A stretch of DNA of 64,000 bases from Phoronis australis (taxonomy: Eukaryota; Phoronida; Phoronidae), in NCBI GenBank assembly GCA_002633005.1, contig NMRA01000052.1, positions 409,968 through 473,967 on the forward strand. Direction: 5' to 3'. The position numbers and the translations under genes were made by a program. Below the pieces are notes generated by a model. The model saw only the letters and a program-made list of their open reading frames with translations, ran no database searches and was not told the DNA's origin. Shown here piece after piece: positions 47,307 to 61,147 of this stretch; within the stretch, counting starts at the first letter, position 1, and each line of letters starts with the position of its first letter.

Positions 47307-50166
47307 GTATGATTTCCATGTTTACGGCTGTAAGAACGAAGGAAATGACATTTTATGTATTCCATTGGGAGAGCTAATGTTTCAAGTATGCCAAGATTAT
47401 GAGCCTACACAAACTTTTATGGTTTACAGAAGTAGTCCTGCCTAATATTCTTCAACAATTTCCACCAGCATCCGCTGTAATTATCCGACAATTGCAGGTT
47501 TAATTTGCGCAGGAATGTTACTTTCCCTAACAACTAATTGTCGTCTTCATGGAAATGAGGGTACATTTTAAATATCAGCCCATGTTTATAGTGCTTTTGT
47601 GAAGCTGTATGCTTGTCAATCCATATCATTTGTGAGAATTTGAACAAAAAGTTTGACAATCTATCGCAATTATGTTTTTAAATAGGACAATTATTAAAAG
47701 GCAGCAATCCAGTTATTTAAATACCCCGACAAAATGTCGAACAGCACAGTCCAGTTTGGTTCCTATCCGTGCAGAGGATATGCCTCAGGATTATTTTCCG
47801 ACAATTGATGATTGTAATATCAAGCCATGGGATAAAGTGTCTCAACCCTTTTCTCTATAATTCCCCTACACAGTAACGTTTTGTTAGTCTTTAACAAAAA
47901 ACTTGCATAAATTTGACGAGCTGACCCCATCCTTTGCTGCGCACTGACTGGAGTAATACTGAACAGTGAGACATGTTTATATCCATACAATCAAGCCCTA
48001 TCCAATTACTTTCAATTGTGCCGGCATGCTAATGGAAATAAGAGAACCACTTCCCACCACTAGAGCTATTTTTAAAAGAATTAGTTCCACTTAACCAACC
48101 GTTATCAAGCCTGTCCTCAGGCCGGCAACAAACTCCATTTTTTCTCAATAGTTGTATTGTACTACCCACCCACTGATGACTTCGCAGTCAGTTACTTTGA
48201 TGTCCATGAAGCCCTATGTAGTGCCGTCTTTGAATAATCTTGTTTTGACTCGTGTTTTTGGGTGGAACCCTTTGTTTTTTTTTTTCTAGTATGGTAACTT
48301 AGCGTTCCTAGATACACGTGATAGTTTTGCATCGTGGATCAAATGGCGTTCACTGATTGCTGAAACTATGAGGCTCACGGTCGCTTAATTGATATATTTG
48401 ACTTTCACCTTCAGGACTTTGGTTTGACTTAATTAGTGCTGCGTGGAATTTTAACTCCATTTTGTTTGTAAATCTCAATTTTCTTCGATCACAAATCTTA
48501 TGGTAAAATCTCACCAAATTCGGACACGGTTTGTCGAACAAATGAAATTCCTGTCATTTTCATGAAAGATTAATGCAAATTGATGCTCTGCCATTTGCAA
48601 CTTCTGCACCATAGTTCTATATCATGATGGTCTCCACATTCAAATTTAACAGCATTCTTTGGTGGTATTAAGATCACTCAGAGAAGAGGTGTTCTATATA
48701 TGAGTCAAGTTTCTCCAGGAGTTGCTCAGTCAGTTTACACAGTGGAGGTTGGGACAAACCACGGCAAAGGAAGACAGTCACAATTTTGGTTATACCTCTA
48801 TTCTTCCAGTGTAGTTAACCAATGAGCTAACCGATTTTTGTTGTTCAAAGAATGAAAAGTATCATTTTCAATGACTGATTTTGTATTTATAGTCCGCAGT
48901 GTATAACATTTGTAGGAAAAATGTTGGCAGGAACAGGCAGCGATTATCACTGACACATTTCTTGTCCTTAATCCTTAACAAATTTAAGAAGTTGGTTCTG
49001 GAAGCTCTGATGCTGTTGTAAGTGCATATTGAAGTCTCAATGGGTTACGAGTACTCATAGCTGTTGGTTGGGAAATGTGATGTGACACCTAATTTTTCTT
49101 TAAAAAATCACGAAATAGAATTTCACTTGGCAGCCATATTGTGTGGAAAATTGATGAAAAACTGCGCCAACAGCTGGTACTTCTAAGCCCTGAAATCACT
49201 TCCAGTTTGGCCGAGGAGCTCCTGGAGACTGATTTTGCAATAGTAATTGGTCTAATTATTATTTGGTTTTTGTGGTGGAATGAGGGTCTATGGTCACTTT
49301 AAGAAGCGATGACAATTCACAATGGTTCCGTGTAAAAATAGTAGACTTAACTCCTGGATCTGCACTCAGGTTGCAAGGAATACAAATCCAGCTCCACTTA
49401 TTATCTAATATTGCTTACGTCATTCGCAACTAGCTTCGAGCTGGTTGCAAAGCAGAAAAGCGCTACCTTGTGATAACTTCATTCACCAACGATGATGTCA
49501 TCTCTTGATATGGTAACCTTGTTATTGTTTAACCAAGCAAGCTTAGGTTGGCAAACCACAAGTTAACCCCCTGAATACCACCATGTCTTTACACATGGTT
49601 TCAACACGCCTTTAATGAGAATCTGTGGCCTTAACACTAACCACTGAAGAACTAGATAATCCAATGTACCTTCCATCTCTGTTCAGTTGCGTTTCATGTT
49701 GTTCCTTCTATTGATTGTGAAAAATCACTAATTAAAATTGATAATGCTTTAGACGGTGGCTACCGGTATGCTCTTTTATTTTTAGCACACTAATTTCATT
49801 GGGTCTTCCGGAAGACAGTGATTCCCTCACGTGCTGGCTGTCACTTGACAGATTTGTGGTACAATATTTTCGAAGAAACGGGCTATGTTCTACCTTCAGT
49901 GTTACAACAAAATATTCATGGATTATAGAACGACTGTCGTTTGTTCTATTCGCGTGACCTTCACATATATGCACAGTCTCAAATTACAGAGATTTTCCTT
50001 TTAATAATGCCACTTAAAAATCCACAACTGAAATCATCATATTAATTGTTGTTCAAGCATTCCCCTTGACCATGCGTGGTATGCAAATTAGTTCCATTCA
50101 ACTGTCCTAGTCAAATGAGATACAGCAGGTTTCTGCAGCCAAAAGTCACGTCTCCTTGCAGAGGTA

Positions 50167-50400
50167 TTTTCAGAGAAAACAAAAAAGTTGCTGTGGGTTC
50201 ATCGATTAAAAATGGATCCACCTGGTAAGGTCAGTGATTGTCATGATTTGAGAATTGTAGGCCAATAATACGAACGGACTAATTTTCAAAGGAACAAAAA
50301 ATTGTAGTGTGCTCATCAATTAAGATTGAATCCACCGAGTAAAGGAGTGATTGTCCAGATTTGAGAATTGTAGGTAAATATTACAAACTGAACAGACTTA
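50167..50400. repeat. Tandem duplication, unit about 116 bp
   Basis: Two units (from 50,167 and 50,283) share TTTTCA-AG-AACAAAAA, GATTTGAGAATTGTAGG and ATCCACC. They differ at roughly a quarter of positions. Frames through it are not genes. Confidence 0.7.
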
Positions 50401-53400
50401 GTGAATTCATCTATTTCATAGTGACAAGCAAACACACATTATCTTTTGATTCATTGGGAACCTCAACAACAGCATGCATGTTACGGCTTCAAATATCTAT
50501 TAACACACAAACTATTGCGCTTAGGTGTACCCAAGCGTATATTTGTTTTCCTTTAATTTACACACAATGTGTTCACAACAGACTCAAATCCAGGGGGTTT
50601 GGACCCCGTACTCGGCCACTTTTTGTCGTGTTCTGGCGGAGTATCAAGTAGTCCCCATATTCGTCCATTGTTAGACCCTCTTCAGGTCATGATCCCAGAC
50701 AACTTTCTTTTACATTTTCTCAAGTTAATTGTTTTACTCTGACAAGGACAAGGTGTGATGCAAACTTAACCTGGTGTTGGACAAATTGTCACAACTTGTT
50801 AACTTGAACTCTCACACACTAAGTCTATACCAGATTTGTCTCAAAATTGTTGCTGACTTTATCCGTTCGTTCAAGTACTCAAAATATTTTCTATTAGACC
50901 CATAACATCCTGTCAAATTCAAAGCTTATTCCAAAGAAAAATATCTGCTATACATACCTTTGAGCTAAGCTTGCAGCTTTAGCAAAGCCTTGGACATAAT
51001 GTGTTAATTCAGTTAGCACATTGCCTATACAGTCATTCCATCATTTTGTTTTGTGAGAAAATAGTGATTGAGCTGAGGTGCACAAAGTCAGTCTGTAGCT
51101 TGTTTGGTTTGTCATCCTGTTGAAATAAGCATTGTGTGTTGTCTGTTTTAACTGTTTAAGCCCACTATTGGTTTTTACTGAAGATTGGAACTGTTCAAAC
51201 TAAGCAGGTCCTTGAATCAATACTTGTTTGTGGCAATGATTTTTTTTTTGAATGACAAAAATTTGACAAGTAACCCTATAGACCCTCTTCACTGCTGGCT
51301 GTCCTTAAAAAGTCTTTTGAGTCAGTCCCGTTGAATAGAAAGGGCTTCCGTTGTTTAGGTTTTAGGTATTGTCTGTCAGGTTATCAAGTGTTTACAGGAA
51401 ACCTTATCTCCTCGGACTTAACAAGTGTATTGTTAACTGTAAGAAGTAACTGGCGTCAGTGTAACATGTTAGGTTGCAAACCTCTCTCACTGTAAAGTAA
51501 CACAATTCTGGTCATCCTGTTCTGGTGATTTTGAAAATTGTTTATGCCTGCTGCATGTGTTTCAAGCTCTTGATAACGTGTTCATGCGCAACCAGAATTT
51601 CTCAATTTGCATTGAAGCTCTAGATTCAACGTTTGTATTTACAGTAGCAATTCCCAGTGATAATAATTACTATTACTTCATTTCATCTGGATAGGGCAAA
51701 GTCTTTTACATTAAACCACAATGTGGTAAAAAAGAGATATTTTGTAACGGTACCACAATTCATCGATATGTTATTTAATCATCAGGACCATTTCAATTTG
51801 ATTATTTTGTTCCAATTTTTCCTGTTACGTGTCTTACAAAGTTACAATTTATTTGTATCTTGAAGAGAATTATTGGATTTGTTCATGAGTTGGAATCTAT
51901 CATATTTAAACAATTTTTTATTCCAACTTCTTGAAAATACAGTTTTTGTTGCTATTCGTCTAGTATAGTCACGTTTCCAAACAAAAATGGCTGTGTCCAG
52001 CACCTCTGCACTAGAGCTTAATGAACTAATTTAACGAACAAGATTCGAATCTGAAATAATAAGTTCTTCCTGAAACAAATCAAATTCTTAAAAATGTGTA
52101 TTGTCTCAGCCCTAAATATCTATATTTTGTATTTGGCAATTTCAATGCGAAATTTATTAACTGAAGAGAAATTTACTTCATTTCAACACATTCTAAAGCT
52201 ATCGTCAAAAGATTCGTGTCCTGACATTCTGAGAATTTGTAGTCATGTAATAAGCTATTGGAAAACAGAAAATGACAATTTCGATAATTTTGTTTAGATT
52301 TTGAGAAATTTTACTGTTTGTTTTTTATTCTAGAGGACTAATTTCCCTGAAGGTAGATAACGACAAAACACAATATAGGATTTACTAAGCTAAATTATGC
52401 ATGGTTTCGCGAAGTTGGAAAAGTGTAAAACTGGAAACTGAACAAAAGCTAATTAATGAGAGAAGCACAAGTAAAACACATTTATAAACCAGAAAGGAAA
52501 TGAACAAATCCTCAAACAGGGTGATGTCTGTCACGAAGCACACTGTCCATCGAGTATAATTGTTTTACCTTTCTGCATTCACTGCGTTTTGGGTTCCTAG
52601 AATTACAGAATGTGGCAATGTGTCCGTGAAAGTACACATCTGTTAGTTCAGTGACCTTAAACCAGAGATTTCCATGTATGATTACAACACTTTTGTTGTG
52701 GCAGTTGTCAGTCATTGTACTGTAAGGCTTGCATCAGCAGCATCGCTATTGGTTGCCTGCGATTGGTCATTCGCATTTGATGAACACAAAAATTCAAAGG
52801 TTTGCTACAAACTGAATACAGAAAAGCATTGGCATCCAAAAGCGGAATTTTGGAAATTGTGAGAATAGTGTGTCGGTGTTTATAGTCAAGTATGGGGGTT
52901 AAACTTGAGAAAAACGGTAATTCAAAGAAATCTGGCCCTTCCTCTCACACCAGGTTACGAGGATGTGGTCTGGCTTAGTAATGTGTTATAATCCTTTGTT
53001 GGTAATTTTTAACACATTATGTTGAAACAAAGGGTTTGATTTACACTATCTAAGCTAATCATGTCCTAGGTATTTACAGCAATGGACCACAGTCAAACCT
53101 GACTGACAACTTGTTGATTGACTAATGAGTCAGACTTGCTGCCAGTACACAGATGGTGGCCTCAGACAATAGATGGAAGGAATATTACGTGGGTCTGGCT
53201 AAGTTGGAAATTACTTTTTCTCGCTGGCAACAAAACGACACGAGTTATTTCCATTTTCGTCAAAGTTACTCTTCTTCCCACTGCTATGGTGTACACTAAA
53301 AGTATTCAGACAAAATGACTGTCTTGGTGGCTATTGTGTGGAAGCAAAATTCATCATCTAAGTTGTCTTCCCTCATGACTGAGAATGAAGGGGAATTATT

Positions 53401-54589
53401 GGGAAGTTATCAAAGTGGCCGAGCCTTTTGTAATAAGAATTTTGTTGCCTTAATATCTATTATCAGTTATTTACGTGCTAACAGAATTACCGTAGTCACC
53501 TGATTACATTTGTCATGTACTATATCGTCTTATGAATAAACAAAAAATGCTTTACAGTAGAAACAAGCACCACTTGGACTTTAGTAAGTGAATATTTTAA
53601 ATTTTAAATTTTAAACCTTGCCTATAGCATTATAATTTGCCGTAACACTGAATTGGAGTTGTTAATGCACTTGTGAAACAGGAAACTTTCACTTCAATGA
53701 ATTTCAAATATTGATGTCCTCCCTGTATTTTATGCACTTTATCCTTTGATTTCTTAAGTCAAAACATTAGCGTCATACAGATTGAAAAATTTAAAAGAAT
53801 CATTCTTTCCAAACGTAAATTTGGTTTTTATGAATGACTTCTCTGAGACCTCAACCGCAAACTTAAATCAAATAAAACACAGATACTTACGCAGAAGCTC
53901 TGCTGTGAATCCTTTACTACACCTCATTGATTACTATGCAGAATCTGGTCTATTTTATTCAGTTGGCTGTTCCAACTCTGGAATGCCCGTGAACACCAAG
54001 GGGTTCATGTTATTCAAAGGGTTTATTTTCCCCCCTGATCTCTTTCTGTTGAAAGGTGTCCCTGTTTTTAACTTTCTGCCTGACTGGCTGCAATAGTTCT
54101 GCGCGGTCATGCATTGCTTTTGTCTTGTTTTTTGAAATATTTTGTTACACGGTCACATCTTGTCCCCCCTCCAGAGTGGACCGTTCTATGGGCAGCATTG
54201 CCAAGAATTAGCCTTGTCTGGTTGTTTGTAGAATAAATGTAGTGAAAAGTTGGTCAGTTCCTGAAATGAGGCTTTTTGTGCGACAACTTTGTAGTCTGTC
54301 TGAAAAAAGCCTATGTTCAGCTACAAAAAAAATTTAATTGACGTGTAATTTTATTGATTTGTGCCTGTATGTTTTTTGTTTAACAGGTTCCGTTTCCATT
54401 CAAACTAATTCACGATCTGCTATGTGATTCGCATCAAATTTCTTTCCACGAATAGTAGTAAAATTACTTTGTCCAGGTACTGCTAATTAAGTAAATATTT
54501 GTGTGTAAAAACAAACAGTGGGCATTTGTTGTACACATTGTGTTTTTTATTTTCTCAACTTCACGAAGACTCTAATGATCGATTGTGGT

Positions 54590-54722
54590 ACATTTTTTGC
54601 ATTTTCAACACTTTTTGCATTTTCAACGCTTTTTGCATTTCTATCATTTTTACATTTTTAACCTACATTTTTGGCATTTTCAGCATTTTTTTGCGTTTTC
54701 AACAGTTTTTGCATTTTTAACA
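54590..54722. repeat. Degenerate TTTTTGCATTTTCAAC repeat
   Basis: About eight loosely repeated 16-18-base units of the form TTTTTGCATTTTCAACR. They yield a Phe/Ile-rich false frame. Low-complexity sequence. Confidence 0.65.
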
Positions 54723-55377
54723 GTCTACTTTGTGATTGCATAATGAACACGTTCAGTATTTTATCTGATTACAAAGAGAATTAAAAGTTTATTAGATACT
54801 CCCCATCTGGGGGTGTTTAATTGAGTTGCAAGAATCAAATACCCAGTGTTGGATATGTGCCATTGTAAACAGAGTTCATGGAAGACTATTTCTTCATTGA
54901 TTAACCATCAATTAAATGTCAGATTAAAACAGATGACACTGGCCAGGATATCTGTCATTCTGCAGTGGTGTACTGTGATTGCTGGTTCTTTGTCTTTATT
55001 AATGGTTAAAACTTATTACGTTTACTTTGTCATTGCTGTCACCATTCTTCTTGTTGTTGCTTGTGTGATTCTTAATTCGAGGGATTTCATGTACTGCAAA
55101 TCTAGTATTTGCTGCTGTCATTTTCCAAATGTATTGTGGGATTCTAATCTGCTTGTAAACATCCAGTAACATCACAGATGAACTTAGTCACATGTGAACA
55201 ATGCAACGGATTATCAAAAAGCCTTTAAGCTTTAAAAATGCCATTTCCTTGCTCTGTTCTAGTGACCGATATTCCATTTAAAATTATCATAAGAATGAGT
55301 TTTCCAGATGTAATTGTTTTTTCATTTTGTTAATTTGGAAGGTGCATCCCTTTGAAGCTGACGAAAAGTGATGACAA

Positions 55378-56690
55378 CTTTTGGCCAGATCCGACAGCTG
55401 GTGTGCCCCCTAGAGGCAATTTTTTAACGTTTGCCTCTGTGTATCAAGGAATTTGCATTTGCCCACTTATGTTTTTGTGGTTGCATATTGCCGTCATCTC
55501 TGTCTGGCATCCAACTGTCCGTCCGTCCGTCCGTTCGTCTACTGTTGCATCTCCTAAACCTCTTGCAGGATCTTTGTGGAATTTGCCAAGTATATTCCTA
55601 TGAATGTAGCAACAGATGACGATGACTTTTGGACGGACTTGACTATTCTACCTCCATAGTGGCAATTTTGTTTGTCTGTCATTGTATCTTTGGAGTACCT
55701 TGATAGATTTTCATGAAGTTTGACTAACATAAATCTATCATGAAGGTAATGGTGCCCTTCCATTTCCATATAGACTTGAAATATGCTGAGCAACATAGCG
55801 ACCATTTTTGTTATTTTTCAGTTTTTGGCGACTAGTTCTCTGAATGCTGAACTGATCAAAGGTTCATTATGAAAATTGACAGATATGTTCAAACTGTGAA
55901 AAGCATTGCCAGTGTTGATTTTTAGACAGGTCCGACTGCTGTGGTAACCCCTAGTTGCAATTTCATGTTTTGTATCTGTGGCGAAATCTTCTAAAACTTT
56001 TTTGTTTAAAATTTGACAAGTGTGTCATAATGAATGTAGTTTTTGGACAGAGCTGGCTAATATGGTACCACCTACTGGCAATTTTAGGTTTCTCTGTTTC
56101 TACCTCAATATCTCACCATTGATGTATCTTAAAAAAATTCAAAACGCTGTGATCCAATTGAAATCATGGCTGTTACTGTTTTCAGTTTTGGACAAATCTG
56201 GATACTATAGTACCCCCTAGTAGCAAATTTGTTGCGTCTGCGTTCCTTGTGGTAATTTTAGTTTGTCCATGTGATGGACCGAACTACACTCGTTTAATTT
56301 CAGAAGGATTAGGTAAATGCTATTCTACCTTACGACAATTTATTTTCCTGCTGTCACGTCTCCATCTCTTGAACCACATAAAACACAGTTACTAGGTCTA
56401 GCTTGCATGTTTTGTACTGGGAGCAGGACATCATGCACCTGTCAATGTTCGGACAAAACTGTTTACAGCTATGCTCCCTATTGGCAGTTTTAGTTTTTTG
56501 GCATCCAGCTCTAAAAGACGTCACTGCCTAATTTCTTGGTAAATACCCTTAGCGCTGTTACCTCGTGGTAAATACAGTTTTTTTACATCCCCCTTGATAT
56601 CTACCAAACTGACTGATCGTTCGTATAATTCAATTTAGGATGACTTGCTTTGCGCTCACTCCCTAGAGGGAATTTTAAGTTTACTACTAC
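55378..56690. repeat. Degenerate array, about seven units, CTCF-like core in each
   Basis: A motif of 50-60 bases recurs at about 55,378, 55,626, 55,917, 56,040, 56,185, 56,447 and 56,650: TTTTGGACAGATCTGGCTAC, then a CCCCCTAGTGGCAATTTT-like core. Spacing is uneven (120-290 bases), and between motifs lie further similar phrases such as ATCTCCTAAACC and AATTTGCCAAGT. The best cores, read on minus, are GCCTCTAGGGGGCAC (55,403-55,419) and GCCAGTAGGTGGTAC (56,065-56,081), close to the animal CTCF consensus. No protein frame. Confidence 0.65.
55517..55540. repeat. Short GTCC microsatellite
   Basis: GTCCGTCCGTCCGTTCGTC lies inside the first interval of the degenerate array. Simple sequence with no other role visible. 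Confidence 0.7.
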
Positions 56691-56880
56691 TGCTTCCTCT
56701 AGTAGGAATGTTTAACATGACTTATCTTTTGTATCTGCGTTGTCATTATATGCTACATTCCATTGCCCAACTATGAATGTTTCTTATGAGTTGGGGTTAC
56801 AATAGGCACTGGAAGGTTTGTGACTTCTTTTGTTTGGGGATAATGGGTCAGAGATGGATGTCAGTGTTAATCATTGTCAG

Positions 56881-56989
56881 GACTTGAGTTGTATACACCA
56901 CCAATGTACAACACAAGGGGGCGCCTTGACTTGTGTACACCACCACTGTGCAACACTAGGGGGCGCCTTGACTTGTGTACACCAGGCTC
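56881..56989. repeat. Minisatellite with CTAGGGGGCGCC cores
   Basis: Units GACTTG...CACCAC...GGGGGCGCCTT run 56,881-56,927 and 56,928-56,969, with a partial third to 56,989. The core CAACACTAGGGGGCGCC fits the CTCF motif well and reads on plus, opposite to the cores in the array to its left. The first unit has AAGGGGGCGCC. Confidence 0.65.
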
Positions 56990-57367
56990 TATCAGAGCGA
57001 TCTTAATAATAATCCCAAAAATGTTATGAAACTTGAATAGGGGAGTGAGTCATGGTGATGTGACTTTTGTGCTTGAAGATAAGCTATTACTATACTTATT
57101 CATAGTCACCAAACATTTTATAGGTTTTTCTTCCATTTTCTTCTGCTATCCCGTTCACATGGGTGGCAAAAGTACTGGTGTTGTCACTAAGCACTTTCAC
57201 AAGAATCGAAAATGTTAGCTGTGTGGGTGATTTCAAGAGGTTATTTTCAATGGCTCTTTGCTGACAGTTTGGCAACTGTTTGGATTTTCACTATCTCGTA
57301 GGCAAACCACATGTGGAGGGGAAAGAACACTCACATTTTTGACACTGAAAATCAGCTTTCGTTTTTC

Positions 57368-58257
57368 CCAGTGGTGTGAGTGAATGCAACATATGTGATT
57401 GCGCACTGACATTTCGACCATCTACGCACCAGATGGTTGTTAGCGTACTGGATGATTGCTTAGGGATATATAGCTTTTCTATTATTTACTGACGGTTCTG
57501 TGTTCAGATGTTTTTTCTGCAAGACCAGTTTCTGTGTTATCTGCTGCAACCATTGTTCCCCCGTCAGAAAACAATGTAGTGAGATGCCATGTTTGTGTGG
57601 TGCACTTGTTTCGGTAGACATTCTTGTTTAATCAATAAAATGTCTTGCACAGATTTAGTGGGAATTAATTATGCGAGTGGAGTTATTCAGTGAGCTTTTC
57701 TGTGAAGTACACATTCGTTACTGCATGAGAAGATAATCATTGGTAATGTTTGGCATTTGCAAAAAATTGTCTTCACCACAGTATTAGGTGTACTGATACG
57801 CATTATTTAATCAAAGCATTGCTCTAATCAATTTGTACTAATTGTGGTGGATGGCCATATTAATTGACAAATGGCATTTGATTTTTTCTTTAAGTTCTTT
57901 AATATAGGCAAAAATGCATAGAAGCTGAAATCTAGGACTCAGTCCCAGCTGAAGTGAAATGTCGTTGATAAATCGTTAGGTACTCTTTACATCCTTTGTT
58001 GTCATGACTTCTAGTACCATCTCATGTGCTGCATAACATTTCTTTTGTCTTCCAGCAAAAGCACGTTTTAAGAAACGGTTGTCTTGTTTTTTTTTAGTCT
58101 TTTCATAAAAATGGAACCTTCCCTTTGTGCTTGAGGCAGTGGTAATATAGATGCATGCTGATGGTTGTCTGACATTCAATGATGGGAGGCGTTATTAACT
58201 TATCTGTCAGCAATTGGATTATTGAGGTGTCTAATCGTGGAGTGTAATATTTATGAC
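57368..58257. repeat. Direct duplication B, contig overlap, first copy
   Basis: 890 bases that return at 58,259-59,144 with few differences (for example a four-base indel in GTGTGAGTGAATGC). The copies meet exactly at the N at 58,258. The 67-residue minus frame present in both copies is identical and has no recognisable domain. Confidence 0.95.
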
Positions 58258-58258
58258 N

Positions 58259-59144
58259 CCAGTGGTGTGAATGCAACATATGTGATTGCGCATTGACATT
58301 TCGACCATCTACGCGCCAGATGGTTGTTAGCGTACTGGATGATTGCTTAGGGATATATAGCTTTTCTATTATTTACTGACGGTTCTGTGTTCAGATGTTT
58401 TTTCTGCAAGCCCAGTTTCTGTGTTATCTGCTGCAACCATTGTTCCCCTGTCAGAAAACAATGTAGTGAGATGCCATGTTTGTGTGGTGCACTTGTGTCG
58501 GTAGACATTCTTGTTAAATCAATAAAATGCCTTGCACAGATTTAGTGGGAATTAATTATGCGAGTGGAGTTATTCAGTGAGCTTTTCTGTGAAGTACACA
58601 TTTGTTACTGCATGAGAAGATAATCAATGGTAATGTTTGGCATTTGCAAAAAATTGTCTTCACCACGCTATTAGGTGTACCGATAGGCATTGGTATATCA
58701 AAGCATTGCTCTAATCAAGTTCTACTAATTGTGGTGGATGGAGATATTAATTGACAAATGGCATTTGATTTTTTCTTTAAGTTCTTTAATACAGGCAAAA
58801 ATGCATAGAAGCTGAAATCTAGGACTCAGTCCCAGCTGAAGTGAAATGTCGTTGATAAATCGTTAGGTACTCTTTACATCCTTTGTTGTCATGACTTCTA
58901 GTACCATCTCATGTGCTGCATAACATTTCTTTTGTCTTCCAGCAAAAGCACGTTTTAAGAAACGGTTGTCTTGTTTTTTTTTAGTCTTTTCATAAAAATG
59001 GAACCTTCCCTTTGTGCTTGAGGCAGTGGTAATATAGATGCATGCTGATGGTTGTCTGACATTCAATGATGGGAGGCGTTATTAACTTATCTGTCAGCAA
59101 TTGGATTATTGAGGTGTCTAATCGTGGAGTGTAATATTTATGAC
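58259..59144. repeat. Direct duplication B, contig overlap, second copy
   Basis: The base after the N matches the first base of the first copy, and the last shared base matches the last base before the N. That is the geometry of two overlapping contig ends laid end to end. Confidence 0.95.
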
Positions 59145-60763
59145 TGTTTATTCAATCACTTAGGCCTTAACTCACTTGGCAAAGATATATAGGGCTCTTT
59201 AGACAAAATTTTTAATGCGATTTTACGTGGACGCACATGGATGTGTAGGAGTGAAACATTACATTTTTGAGAAATTTATTGACGTTACAATTTGATGGTA
59301 ATTCTGTACGAGCGAAATTATAAGAATCGGATGGATTTATTTTTTAGAGCAAGGTTTTTTGTTTAATTGATTTTACCGATTCTATGCATGTTGGCCTTTT
59401 TACTCTAATCATGGTATTTGTCCAAAAAAAGAAAGAAAAGCAAAGTATTGCATTTACCCACAGCAGCTGCCTGTCCCACTCCACTTCCATGCTCCATTTT
59501 CTCTACCCCTCCCCGTTCACCACCAATCTTGCCTACTGCATTCTGTAGCCTAATTACCCGCAAAAATGTCACACGGAGATGTAGACTGAGGGTTTTAATG
59601 TATTTTCAATCAATATCAAAAAGCGTAAGTGTTGCGGAAGAACAGTGCAACGGCAAAAACTGCATGAAATTCATAAAAACCCTATTGATTCATATAACTA
59701 TAAACTTTTGGAATAACACTTGATTGAAGTGCTTTGATGAACCAAACTGATAATGTGAAAATCCAAGTCTAGATAATTATGGCTAACCTTTGACTCTTGA
59801 CTCTAATGAAGGTACTGTTTGACCAGTTTAACTCTTGTTATTCACTTGTTACTTGTTTAACCCACATGTATGTAAATGATAAAAACAAGTTGCAGGCAAT
59901 GCCATAGTCACATATCGAGCCAATCGATTGCCTTGTTCAATCAGTGACTGAGAGTAGTGCAATACATGAAAAACAAATAATAGTAAGCAGTAAGGCAATT
60001 AAAACATTGCCATCGTTTAAGTGACATTAAAAAGGTTTAAAATATTTAAAGACAAAGAAGAAAAAGCAAGTCTCTAATTGTTGTACCAGTTTAAGTGTGC
60101 CCAGTTGAAAAGTGAAAACGTAAATTTTACAATGGAAGGTATTTTAAAGTGTCCACATGATTTACAGCTAGTGAAAATTTGCATCAAGTTTAAAGTTTCT
60201 AATGGATTACCACCCCAATGTTTAGCACGATTGGATGGATTTTTTATCAGTTCAGTTATGCATATTGGTGTTTTAGACATTGACAGCCAGCCAGCATTCC
60301 CAATAATTCCCTTGATAATCGCCTGACTGCCTGTCGTGACGGTTGTAACCGTTTTCTGCCGCAAACTGATCAGATCGGCATTGTTAGATTTACGTGACCG
60401 AGATATCAGCCTCATATTTATTCAGTTGTCTTACACGAGAAAAGATGATGATGATCGACCAATATGTTAATCTTTCCTAAGTATTTTGGATGTTGTGTTA
60501 TACCATTGGGATTGGTTAAAATTTGCTTGCAAGGTTTGATAGGGTGTTTTGTTTACCATTACCAAGGAGGGATCCAGGACTTTTAGTTAGGGAAGGGGGC
60601 AGGGCAGAGTAGTAGCCAGGATTTTGCCTGTCAGACATTTGCACCCCCAAACTGCCAAATGGAATCTGGGAGGCAGGCCATGGCCCCCTTGCCCTCCCCC
60701 TGACTAAATCCGCCTCTGATTTGAGCTTGTATTTTGATTAAAACTGCATTTCACTGATGTGGC
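59145..60763. other. No gene seen
   Basis: Overlapping frames on both strands around 60,070-60,415 look like chance. Nothing else is visible. Confidence 0.5.
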
Positions 60764-61146
60764 ACCTCATTTGAAATGGCAGTTACAATATGTGAAATGT
60801 TTCTGTTGACCCATCAGAAATAATGTGAAAAGGACAATGAACATGTAGGATGGAATTCCATAAATACTAAGTACCGACTGCTTTAAGAGGTTTTGATATT
60901 CTCTTAGAGATGGTTAGAGGCTTGAATATTATGGATAATATCTACAACACTGTACCAACAATGTTTCCTGGAAGTTTTCATGTGTACGCAATGGGCCTCT
61001 GGTTCACCTACCTGCTCCTGTGCTTCAAAGCTCTTGACCACTGTCCAAACCACTGAACTTCACTCTACAGTCAATGTCAGTTCTTAATCTCGTTTTGGCT
61101 ACTGTTCTCGGTATGAACAAGATTTATCCCACCTGTAGAACATGGA
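60764..61146. repeat. Direct duplication C, contig overlap, first copy
   Basis: 383 bases repeated at 61,148-61,530 with only a handful of substitutions, ending exactly at the N at 61,147. Confidence 0.95.
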
Positions 61147-61147
61147 N

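Larger units (their letters stand above)
47307..55377. other. No gene seen
   Basis: Contains the 50.2-kb tandem duplication and the low-complexity run at 54.6 kb. Frames of about 100 codons at 53,782 and 54,846 have no recognisable domain or codon pattern. Confidence 0.5.

Noticed and set aside
53782-54096. 104-residue open frame
   Set aside because: No recognisable domain, no clear promoter or splice context; could be chance in AT-rich DNA.
54846-55169. 107-residue frame with hydrophobic stretches, considered as a missing YIPF5 membrane exon
   Set aside because: It lacks the DLAGP, FGYIYG and YCLLP-type motifs of Yip1 proteins and has no good splice borders.
57976-59066. Two identical 67-residue frames taken as a gene duplication
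   Set aside because: They lie in the two copies of an unmerged contig overlap, and the peptide has no known domain.
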